From Bacillota bacterium (GTDB lineage: Bacteria > Bacillota > Clostridia > Christensenellales > CAG-138), in the NCBI GenBank assembly GCA_016288175.1, contig JAEEYN010000112.1:1-9852 (forward strand): DNA of 9,852 nt. The letters run 5' to 3'. Below the pieces are notes generated by a model. It did no database searches. It saw nothing but the letters and a program-made list of their open reading frames with translations, and was not told where the DNA came from. The translations under genes were made by a program, and so were the position numbers. Position 1 is the stretch's first letter. Every line of letters begins with the position of its first letter. Of the stretch, positions 1 through 5,773 are shown one piece after another.

Positions 1-329
1 CACTCCTCCGGCGGATAATCGAGCACGGCATACATATCGCAGCCGTCATAGCGCTCAAGGTTAGCGTACTCCATCCCCTCCGGGCTCTTCGCCGCCTTGA
101 AGCTGCCGGTCTTTCTGCCGAGCGCGGCGATATTCACGTCCGCGAGAAGCGCATAGGCCGTGCCGTCGGCGCTCTGAGCCATCGGTCGCCTCGGCATTAA
201 CAGATCGCCCGGCGCAAGGTCAAAGTGCGTGAGGCGCACCCGCGGCTGTGCTTTTCCCGCGCAGCCGGCGGCGAACACAGCGGCCGCGGCGAAAACGGCC
301 GAAAGAACAATGCACAGGACTTTTCTCAT
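1..329 (-). CDS. Putative lipoprotein of unknown function (5' part, runs off window)
   Basis: The first 109 codons of a minus-strand gene are visible. The start is ATG at 329-327, preceded by a strong GGGAGG ribosome binding site (336-342 on the plus strand) about 6 nt upstream. The N-terminus is a lipoprotein signal peptide: MRK, a hydrophobic Ala/Val/Phe stretch, then the lipobox A-A-G-C with Cys23 as the predicted lipidated residue. The mature protein would therefore sit on the outer face of the cytoplasmic membrane. Residues 24-109 (GKAQPRV to the edge, ending near YAVLDYPPEE) resemble no family I recognise. Codons are GC3-rich like the neighbours, which supports real coding. The gene is divergent from htpG and shares no visible operon with it. 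Lipoprotein export is confident; function is unknown because the rest lies outside the window. Confidence 0.8.
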   Translation of the reverse strand, partial: MRKVLCIVLSAVFAAAAVFAAGCAGKAQPRVRLTHFDLAPGDLLMPRRPMAQSADGTAYALLADVNIAALGRKTGSFKAAKSPEGMEYANLERYDGCDMYAVLDYPPEE

Positions 330-343
330 AATTTTGCCTCCCC

Positions 344-360
344 GGAAGCAATCTGCTTCC
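344..360 (-). promoter_or_regulatory. Hairpin abutting the lipoprotein ribosome binding site
   Basis: GGAAGCA (344-350) and TGCTTCC (354-360) form a perfect 7-bp stem with a 3-nt loop. In the minus-strand mRNA it lies immediately 5' of the GGGAGG ribosome binding site of the lipoprotein gene. It has no T-tract, so it is not an intrinsic terminator. It could stabilise the 5' end of the transcript or modulate translation; the role is inferred only. I could not place a convincing promoter for the lipoprotein gene, although the AT-rich patch at 423-446 is a plausible region. Confidence 0.4.
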
Positions 361-391
361 CTCAGCGTGCTGCTGCATTCCTGTTTATTAG

Positions 392-547
392 TCATTTTCC
401 GGCGCCGATCTCCTGCGCTTTCACAAAAATATATTTTATTTCAAAACGAGCTTTGGCCGGCGAAAACCGCCAGACGGCATCCGCCTCACGCCGGACGAGC
501 TCTTCTCCGCCGTCGACGGCGCAAGCCGGGTCGACGTTTGCAAGTAA
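392..547 (+). pseudogene. Possible 3' remnant of a decayed coding sequence
   Basis: Between an in-frame stop at 389-391 and a TAA at 545-547 there is an open frame without a normal start codon. Its last 26 codons (from about 467) read PPDGIRLTPDELF, then SAVDGASRVDVCK, and nearly all end in C or G, matching the codon habit of the real genes here. The upstream half is AT-rich and not coding-like. This could be the tail of a gene whose 5' part was deleted, or a chance GC-rich frame. No family is recognised. Confidence 0.25.
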
Positions 548-588
548 TCCAAGTCTTTACCCAAATAATAAATCGAAGAAGAAATCTC

Positions 589-617
589 TTGACAAATTCC
601 CCCTTCGGCGTTACAAT
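589..617 (+). promoter_or_regulatory. Sigma-A promoter of htpG
   Basis: A consensus -35 TTGACA (589-594) is followed by exactly 17 bp and a -10 TACAAT (612-617). Transcription should begin near 623-625, inside the CIRCE operator. The near-perfect hexamers predict high activity when the repressor is released. Confidence 0.9.
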
Positions 618-620
618 ATG

Positions 621-647
621 TTAGCACTCAAAAATGATGAGTGCTAA
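621..647 (+). promoter_or_regulatory. CIRCE operator (HrcA binding site)
   Basis: The inverted repeat TTAGCACTC (621-629), a 9-bp spacer, and GAGTGCTAA (639-647) match the CIRCE consensus in every base. CIRCE is the binding site of the heat-shock repressor HrcA, best known before groESL and the hrcA-dnaK operon. Here it begins 3 bp after the -10 element and covers the expected transcription start, so HrcA binding should block initiation. It also lies in the 5' UTR, 37 bp before the htpG start codon. Confidence 0.96.
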
Positions 648-684
648 CAGAATTCGATAAAACTTTCACAAGAGGTGAACATAT

Positions 685-2691
685 ATGGCAAAGAAACAGT
701 TCAAAACGGAGTCCAAGCGTCTTCTGGACCTGATGATCAACTCCGTTTACACGAACAAGGACATCTTCCTCCGGGAGCTGATCTCCAACGCGTCGGACGC
801 GCTGGATAAGCTCCATTTCAAGGCGCTGACCGATAATTCCGGCATCACCGCGGGCGATCTTTATATCCGCATCCAACCGGATAAGAAGGCGCGCACGCTG
901 ACGATCACCGATAACGGCATCGGCATGACGAAGGAAGAGCTTGAACAAAACCTCGGCACGATCGCAAAGAGCGGCACCCTCGCCTTCCGCAGCGCGATGA
1001 ACGCGAAGGACGCCAAGGATTCTTCCAACGGTGAAAAGCCCGAGGGCGAGAACGAGAATACCGAAGTCGCGAACGACGGGCCGGAGGTCATCGGCCAGTT
1101 CGGCGTCGGTTTCTATTCCGCGTTCATGGTGGCAAAGCGCATCACCGTCATCTCCCGCGCCTACGGCAGCGAGGAGGCGAATATGTGGACCAGCGAGGGC
1201 CTGGACGGCTACACCGTGGAGCCCGCGGCGCTGGCGTTCCCCGGCACCGTCGTCACGCTCTGGCTGAAGGACAACGCGGGCGACGAGAACTACGATAAGT
1301 ATCTCGAGACCTACACCCTCAGGGAGCTCGTCCGTAAGTATTCCGACTATATCCGCTATCCGATCAAAATGGAGGTGGAGACCACGCGCGTCAAGGAGCA
1401 CGAGTGCGAATGCGAACACGAGCACGAGGACGGCGAGGAATGCACCTGCGAGCATGAGCATAAGGATCCGGAATACGAGACCGTGACCGAGGACCAGACG
1501 CTGAACAGCATGGTCCCGCTCTGGCGCAGGAACAAAGCGGAGCTCAAAGACGAGGATTACAACAGCTTCTATACCGATAAATTCCACGATTACGAAGCGC
1601 CCCTCATGCACATCCACAGCCGCATCGAAGGTGCGGTGACCTATAATTCCCTGCTCTATATACCCGCGAGCGCGCCGTATAACCTTTATTCGAAGAACTA
1701 TAAGCGCGGCCTGCAGCTTTATTCGAACGGCGTGCTCATCATGGAGAGCTGCGAGGACCTGCTTCCCGAATATTTCGGCTTCGTGAAGGGCCTTGTGGAT
1801 TCGCCGGATATCTCGCTGAACATTTCGCGCGAGATGCTGCAGCAGAACCGCCAGCTCCGCGCCATCGCGAACGGTTTGAAGAAAAAGATCCGCTCCGAGC
1901 TTGAAAAAATGCTCGAAAACAGCCGCAGCGACTATGAAAAATTCTTCGCGGCGTTCGGCCTTTCGCTCAAGTACGGCATCTACGAATCCTACGGCATGGA
2001 GGCGGAGAACCTGCAGGATCTCTTAATGTTCCGCTCCGCGAAGGAGGATAAGCTCATCACGCTCCGCGAATACGTGGACGCGATGACCGGCAACCAGACG
2101 GAGATCTACTACGCCTGCGGCGAAAGCCCGGAGATGATCCGCAGTCTGCCCCAGTATAAGTACCTGATCGACAAGGGCTGCGACGTGCTGATGATGACGG
2201 ACAACGTTGACGAGTTCATGGTGAAGATGATGAACGGCTACAAGGGCAAGCCCTTCAAGTCCATCACGGATAACGACGTCAACATCGCCGGTGAGGACGA
2301 AAAGAAGGCGATGGAGGAGAAGCAGGCCGAAAACAAGGAACTGCTCGACGCCATTAAGACCGCCCTCGGCGAAAAGGTCAAGGAGGTCCGCCTTTCCGCA
2401 AGGCTTGCTGACTCTCCCGCCGCGCTGACCAGCGAAGGCCCGCTCTCCCTCGAAATGGAGAAGGTCCTTTCCGAAATGCCCCTCGGCGGCGAAGCGAAGG
2501 CCGAGCGCATCCTCGAACTGAACCCCGATCACCCCGTTTTCGAGGCGCTCCGTAAAGCGAAGGATGCGGGCGAAGACGAGCTTGCCAATTACGCGAAGCT
2601 CATCTACAGCGAGGCGCTGATGATGGCCGGCCTCAAGATCGACGATCCCGCCGGTTTCGCCGCCGCGATCAATGCGCTGATGACCAAATAA
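685..2691 (+). CDS. htpG: HtpG, bacterial Hsp90 chaperone
   Basis: ATP-dependent cytosolic chaperone of the GHKL ATPase superfamily, working as a homodimer. The ATG at 685 follows AGAGGTG (671-677). Visible motifs of the N-terminal ATPase domain are FLRELISNASDALDK (residues 28-42, with catalytic Glu31 and Mg-binding Asn35), the ATP-contacting DNGIGM (76-81) and GQFGVGFYSAF (137-147). The middle domain includes LNSMVPLW (273-280) and the conserved Arg382 in LNISREMLQQNR. The C-terminal dimerisation domain follows from about 525. At 668 residues it exceeds the usual 610-640 because of two insertions. One is acidic and Asn-rich, at about 108-132 in the ATP-lid region. The other is Cys/His/Glu-rich, at about 237-262 in the charged linker between the N and middle domains, with Cys241, 243, 253, 255 and five His. 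Expression should be heat-inducible through HrcA. It is monocistronic, with a terminator 28 bp downstream. Confidence 0.98.
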   Translation: MAKKQFKTESKRLLDLMINSVYTNKDIFLRELISNASDALDKLHFKALTDNSGITAGDLYIRIQPDKKARTLTITDNGIGMTKEELEQNLGTIAKSGTLAFRSAMNAKDAKDSSNGEKPEGENENTEVANDGPEVIGQFGVGFYSAFMVAKRITVISRAYGSEEANMWTSEGLDGYTVEPAALAFPGTVVTLWLKDNAGDENYDKYLETYTLRELVRKYSDYIRYPIKMEVETTRVKEHECECEHEHEDGEECTCEHEHKDPEYETVTEDQTLNSMVPLWRRNKAELKDEDYNSFYTDKFHDYEAPLMHIHSRIEGAVTYNSLLYIPASAPYNLYSKNYKRGLQLYSNGVLIMESCEDLLPEYFGFVKGLVDSPDISLNISREMLQQNRQLRAIANGLKKKIRSELEKMLENSRSDYEKFFAAFGLSLKYGIYESYGMEAENLQDLLMFRSAKEDKLITLREYVDAMTGNQTEIYYACGESPEMIRSLPQYKYLIDKGCDVLMMTDNVDEFMVKMMNGYKGKPFKSITDNDVNIAGEDEKKAMEEKQAENKELLDAIKTALGEKVKEVRLSARLADSPAALTSEGPLSLEMEKVLSEMPLGGEAKAERILELNPDHPVFEALRKAKDAGEDELANYAKLIYSEALMMAGLKIDDPAGFAAAINALMTK

Positions 2692-2718
2692 CGCAGATTC
2701 GCATAGTTTTTTCTCTTT

Positions 2719-2765
2719 AAGAAGGCCGTCCGGGGTCCCGATGCCCGCGCGGTCCTTCTTTTTTT
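2719..2765 (+). terminator. Intrinsic terminator of htpG
   Basis: AAGAAGGCCG (2719-2728) pairs with CGG-T-CCTTCTT (2750-2760) through one bulged T, and the hairpin runs into a seven-T tract (2759-2765). It starts 28 bp after the htpG stop codon and separates htpG from the dipeptidase gene. Confidence 0.85.
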
Positions 2766-2886
2766 GCGTTTTTTCGAAAAAGCCGCGCGTTAAGACGGAT
2801 TTAAGATTGATCGGTATAATTAAGGCCGTAAAGCGGGAGCGGGCAGCGAAGCGGAGCCTGCGGGGGATGTATTTTCGGCCCCGGCA

Positions 2887-2895
2887 TGATATAAT
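2887..2895 (+). promoter_or_regulatory. Extended -10 promoter of the dipeptidase gene
   Basis: TGA-TATAAT (2887-2895) is a perfect -10 hexamer with the TGn extension, 39 bp before the start codon. The -35 position (about 2867-2872) is poor, as is common with extended -10 promoters. A second TATAAT at 2815-2820 has only a poor -35 candidate, TTAAGA at 2790-2795 with a 19-bp spacer, and may be an auxiliary start. Confidence 0.6.
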
Positions 2896-2934
2896 TATAG
2901 AAACAAACGGCGCGCCGGCGCCGAAGGAGGCATT

Positions 2935-3873
2935 ATGGAGCCGAAAAAACTTTTCCCCGCCGCGGACGCGCACTGCGATTTCCTTTACGGCATGACGCAG
3001 TACGGTTACGATATCGCAAAGCCGAAAAAGCAGCAGAGCATCCGTCTCGACAAAATGCGCGAAGGCGGCGTCAAACTGCAGTTCTTCGCCGCCTGGATCG
3101 ATATGCTGCTCGACCGGAATCCGCTTTCGCAGTGCACGGGCATGATCGACGCTTACTATCGGATGCTCGATGAGAACCCGGAGCTCGTGCCGCTGACCCG
3201 CGATTTCGACCCCGAGGGCGATAAGATCGCCGCGGTGCTGACGGTCGAGGGCGGCGAGGCGATCGAAGTGAGTCTGCCGAACCTTCGCATATTGCACCGC
3301 CTCGGCGTTCGGGCGATGACGCTGACATGGAACGACGCGAACCGCCTCGCCTGCCCCGCCGCGAAGAAGATGAAAAAGGGCCTCACCCCGCTCGGGAAGG
3401 AGGTCATCCGCGAAATGTGCCGCATCGGCATCGCCGTGGACCTGGCGCATCTCGGCGACCCGGGCATCGACGACGTGCTCGCGATCGCCACGCGCCCTGT
3501 CTTCGCCTCCCACTCCAACGCGCGCGCCCTCTGCGGGCAGCCCCGCTGCCTCCGCGACGAGCATATCAAGGAGATTGCGGCGCAGGGCGGCGTTATCGGC
3601 GTCAACTTCTACTATAAGCAGCTGACGGACGGCCGCACGGCGACGGTCGACGACGTTGTCCGCCATATCGCGCACATCATCGAAGTCGGCGGCGTCAACT
3701 GCGCGGCGCTCGGCAGCGATTTCGACGGCATGAACCGCTATATCGAAGGCCTCGAAACGAGCGCCGGCTATCCTCTGATTGCCGAAAAGCTGCTCCGCCT
3801 CGGGCTTTCCCCCGCGGAAGTCGAGCGCATCATGTTCCGTAATCTCTATAATTACATCCTCAATTTCGTTTAA
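2935..3873 (+). CDS. Membrane dipeptidase-type zinc peptidase (family M19)
   Basis: Predicted dinuclear-zinc dipeptidase of the amidohydrolase-like M19 family (renal dipeptidase type), which hydrolyses dipeptides, often including D-residues. The 312-residue length is normal for the bacterial branch. The metal ligands are present in order: His13 and Asp15 in DAHCDF, bridging Glu105 in LTVEGGEAIE, His172 in VDLAHLG, and His193 in FASHSNAR. Also present are CLRDEHIKEIAAQGGVIGV (205-223) and the family motif ALGSDFDGM (258-266). No signal peptide or membrane anchor is seen, so it is probably cytosolic despite the family name. The ATG at 2935 has an excellent AAGGAGG (2924-2930) 4 nt upstream, which settles the start. 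It sits alone between the htpG terminator and the next promoter. The exact substrate cannot be read from the sequence. Confidence 0.94.
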   Translation: MEPKKLFPAADAHCDFLYGMTQYGYDIAKPKKQQSIRLDKMREGGVKLQFFAAWIDMLLDRNPLSQCTGMIDAYYRMLDENPELVPLTRDFDPEGDKIAAVLTVEGGEAIEVSLPNLRILHRLGVRAMTLTWNDANRLACPAAKKMKKGLTPLGKEVIREMCRIGIAVDLAHLGDPGIDDVLAIATRPVFASHSNARALCGQPRCLRDEHIKEIAAQGGVIGVNFYYKQLTDGRTATVDDVVRHIAHIIEVGGVNCAALGSDFDGMNRYIEGLETSAGYPLIAEKLLRLGLSPAEVERIMFRNLYNYILNFV

Positions 3874-3952
3874 AACAGCGAAAACGGCAGGAATCTTCGG
3901 ATCTTGAGGCAGAATTCGAAAATTTCCGCTTTTATTCGGGAGGGATCGGTGG

Positions 3953-3958
3953 TATAAT
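3953..3958 (+). promoter_or_regulatory. -10 element of the VTC/DUF4956 operon
   Basis: A perfect TATAAT at 3953-3958 with a weak -35 (about TTTTAT, 3930-3935, 17-bp spacing). Transcription should start near 3965. The upstream ATG at 3959 touches this -10 and would not be in the mRNA, so the gene must start further downstream. A 6-bp hairpin, GAGATT (3971-3976) with AATCTC (3981-3986) and loop TTTC, sits near the predicted 5' end and may protect it. Confidence 0.6.
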
Positions 3959-4009
3959 ATGAAGGATGGAGAGATTTTTCAATCTCCTGTAACCGCAGGG
4001 AGAACCGAT

Positions 4010-4723
4010 TTGGCTGTCAACTTCAAAAGCATCTTCAACCGCGTTGAAGAAAAATACATGATCACCGAGGATCAGCTGCAGGCAATCACACCGACCGTGC
4101 TTTCCCATATGCACGGCGATCAGTTCGGCCTCAGCACGATCGCGAGCCTCTATTTCGACACGCCCGACATGCGCATCATCCGCGCCTCGATCGACGCGGC
4201 GAAGGATTCCTATAAGGAAAAGCTCCGCCTGCGCTGCTACGGCATCCCGACGGACCGCTCCGCTTCGTTCGTCGAGCTCAAGAAAAAATACCTCGGCACG
4301 GTCTATAAGCGCCGCTTCGAAATGCCCTACCGCGAGGCAATGACCTTTCTCACGGGCCACGCCCCCGCGCCGGATACTCAGATGGGCCGCGAGGTCGCGT
4401 ACTTCCTCGATTTTTATCCCGGCATCCGTCCGACGATCGATATCTTCTGCGAGCGCATCGCCCTCTTCGGCAACGAAGACAGAGACCTGCGCCTGACCGT
4501 CGACCGCGACCTTCGCTACAGGATGGACAACCTCGACCTCCGCAAGGGCAGCGAAGGCCGCCCGATCATCGATAAGGGGCTGTACATCATGGAGATAAAA
4601 GCCTCAACGTCATTCCCGCTCTGGCTGACGGAGCTTCTCGACCGCTGCGGCATCTACCCCCGCAAATTTTCGAAATACCGCACCGCCTTCGAACACGAAC
4701 TGGCGGAAAGGCTTGAACAATAA
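4010..4723 (+). CDS. VTC-domain protein, polyphosphate polymerase-like
   Basis: 237-residue single-domain protein of the VTC family (PF09359 type), a triphosphate-tunnel fold. In yeast Vtc4 this fold polymerises ATP gamma-phosphate into polyphosphate. I chose TTG at 4010 because AGGGAG (3997-4002) is 7 nt upstream and the ATG at 3959 overlaps the -10 promoter element. The family homology begins at once after it with FNRVEEKYMI (residues 9-18). Tunnel-lining basic residues are present as in the family: Lys15 (EEKY), Arg73 and Arg75 (KLRLRCYG), Lys91-93 (VELKKK), Lys100-Arg102 (YKRR), Arg149 (CERIAL), Arg161 (DLRLTVD), metal-binding Glu195 with Lys197 (IMEIK), and Lys219/Lys222 (RKFSKYR). The residue matches to yeast are from memory. 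No SPX or membrane domain is fused. The adjacent DUF4956 membrane protein, 39 bp downstream, is a typical partner. Catalysis is inferred. Confidence 0.88.
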   Translation: MAVNFKSIFNRVEEKYMITEDQLQAITPTVLSHMHGDQFGLSTIASLYFDTPDMRIIRASIDAAKDSYKEKLRLRCYGIPTDRSASFVELKKKYLGTVYKRRFEMPYREAMTFLTGHAPAPDTQMGREVAYFLDFYPGIRPTIDIFCERIALFGNEDRDLRLTVDRDLRYRMDNLDLRKGSEGRPIIDKGLYIMEIKASTSFPLWLTELLDRCGIYPRKFSKYRTAFEHELAERLEQ

Positions 4724-4762
4724 CGAAACCGCCGGCATCGGGCCGGAAGGAAGGAATAAAAT

Positions 4763-5464
4763 ATGTTGAACCCCAGCATAATCTCGTCAATCATCTCCTC
4801 GAGCAGCTACACCGTCACCGTTACGGTGAAGGAATTTCTGATCTGCCTCCTCACGGCGCTCGTTATCGGCGTTATCATCGCCGTCGTGAGCCGCATCAAG
4901 AGCAGGCAGTCGAAGAGCCTTTCGGTCGCGCTCGTGCTGCTCCCCGTGATCGTTCAAACGATCATCATGCTCGTCAACAAGGAGTTCGGCGCGGGCCTCG
5001 CCGTTGCCGGCGCGTTCAGCCTCCTCCGTTTCCGCTCCGCCCCCGCTTCGGCGCGTGACCTCGTTCTGATCACCCTCGCCGTTGCCGTCGGTCTCGCCTG
5101 CGGTCTCGGCTGCATCGGCATCGCGATCATCCTTGCGCTGATCGTCCTCGCGATCCTGACGGTGCTCTCTATCCTCGGCTTCGGCAAATCCCGCGGCGGC
5201 GAAAGGATCCTCAATATCGTGATCCCCGAAAGCCTCAATTATAACGATGTTTTCACCGAGATCTTCCGCAGGTACACCAAGCACTGCGAGCTGATCCGCG
5301 TCAAGACCACCAACATGGGCAGCCTCTACAAGCTCCGCTATGAGATCACCCTGCGCGATGTTTCCGAGGAGAAGGAGTTCATCGACGCGCTCCGCGTCCG
5401 CAACGGCAATCTCGAGATCAGCTGCTCGATCCCAGAGACAAACAAAGCCCGCGAGGTCATCTGA
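4763..5464 (+). CDS. DUF4956 membrane protein, partner of the VTC-domain protein
   Basis: 233-residue integral membrane protein. The first 140 residues hold several hydrophobic helices, roughly 24-43, 53-72, 76-88 (short), 100-117 and 118-140. A strongly conserved family motif, AGAFSLLRFRSAPASARD (82-99), carries two Arg in the membrane region. Residues 148-225 form a soluble alpha/beta domain (RILNIVIPE to LEISCSIPE), probably cytosolic. The ATG at 4763 follows GGAAGGAAGGA (4745-4755). The gap of 39 bp after the VTC gene contains no promoter or terminator, so the two are an operon. DUF4956 proteins recur next to VTC-domain genes in bacteria, sometimes with CotH-like kinases, which are absent here. 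By analogy with membrane subunits of the eukaryotic VTC complex it may anchor the polymerase or move polyphosphate, but that is inference. Confidence 0.88.
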   Translation: MLNPSIISSIISSSSYTVTVTVKEFLICLLTALVIGVIIAVVSRIKSRQSKSLSVALVLLPVIVQTIIMLVNKEFGAGLAVAGAFSLLRFRSAPASARDLVLITLAVAVGLACGLGCIGIAIILALIVLAILTVLSILGFGKSRGGERILNIVIPESLNYNDVFTEIFRRYTKHCELIRVKTTNMGSLYKLRYEITLRDVSEEKEFIDALRVRNGNLEISCSIPETNKAREVI

Positions 5465-5477
5465 ACAAAGTTTCTTC

Positions 5478-5511
5478 AAAGCCGCTCCTTCGGGGGGCGG
5501 CTTTTGATTTT
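5478..5511 (+). terminator. Intrinsic terminator of the VTC/DUF4956 operon
   Basis: AAAGCCGCTCC (5478-5488) pairs with GGGGCGGCTTT (5494-5504) as an 11-bp stem with one G-U pair and a TTCGG loop. It is followed by TTTTGATTTT. It lies 13 bp after the DUF4956 stop codon. Confidence 0.9.
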
Positions 5512-5522
5512 AAGAATTAACA

Positions 5523-5574
5523 GTGAATAATGAACAGCGAATAATGGCGGTGGATTTTCCGCAAGCGGAAAATC
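5523..5574 (+). repeat. Heptamer-hairpin repeat, copy 1 (left arm)
   Basis: Three heptamers GTGAATA, ATGAACA, GCGAATA (5523-5543) and the linker ATGGCGGTGG (5544-5553) lead into a 10-bp hairpin, GATTTTCCGC (5553-5562) with GCGGAAAATC (5565-5574). The heptamer register and the linker match copy 3 (7586-7616, minus strand), but the hairpin sequence differs. Together with copy 2 it forms an inverted pair about 200 bp across, with no ORF of note between (5575-5662). Confidence 0.75.
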
Positions 5575-5662
5575 TTTGAAGAACTGTCCGTACCGAGCTT
5601 GCGTTCAAATGAAAATGCAGGAAGGATGTTTCCGAGTCGATGTTGAACTCAATTTAAATGGA

Positions 5663-5725
5663 GCTTTGCCCATAGGCAAAGCAACTTTCACTATTCACTC
5701 TTCACCGTTCATTATTCATTATTGG
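5663..5725 (-). repeat. Heptamer-hairpin repeat, copy 2 (right arm, inverted)
   Basis: Read on the minus strand from 5725: degenerate heptamers ATGAATA, ATGAACG, GTGAAGA, GTGAATA, GTGAAAG, then a hairpin GCTTTGCC (5675-5682 strand-reversed) with GGCAAAGC (5663-5670 strand-reversed) and a 4-nt loop (5671-5674). The hairpin arms are identical to those of copy 3. It faces copy 1, giving a MITE-like inverted pair at about 5520-5728. Confidence 0.75.
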
Positions 5726-5738
5726 CCTTTACCCTATC

Positions 5739-5767
5739 TTGCAAATCCCATCCCACCATGGTATAAT
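5739..5767 (+). promoter_or_regulatory. Sigma-A promoter of the ABC-F gene
   Basis: -35 TTGCAA (5739-5744), 17-bp spacer, -10 TATAAT (5762-5767). The predicted start near 5774 leaves an untranslated leader of about 155 nt before the ABC-F start codon, which is long for this window. The promoter begins 14 bp after the end of repeat copy 2. Confidence 0.85.
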
Positions 5768-5773
5768 TGAGTT

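Noticed and set aside
225..647. Open frames of 131-140 codons across the lipoprotein start and htpG promoter
   Set aside because: They run antisense through the lipoprotein signal peptide and across the CIRCE, have no ribosome binding site, and are compositionally unlike proteins. They are shadows of GC-rich DNA.
2023..3675. A 550-codon minus-strand frame over htpG and the dipeptidase
   Set aside because: It spans two well supported plus-strand genes and a terminator. It arises from GC3-biased codons read in reverse and shows no domain.
3874..3952. A terminator after the dipeptidase gene
   Set aside because: Only an imperfect bulged pairing with a loop of about 45 nt was found. Read-through into the VTC operon cannot be excluded.
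5576..5770. A 64-codon plus-strand frame between the repeat arms
   Set aside because: It runs through the repeat copy 2 and ends in the ABC-F -10 element, with no ribosome binding site and no coding-like codon use.
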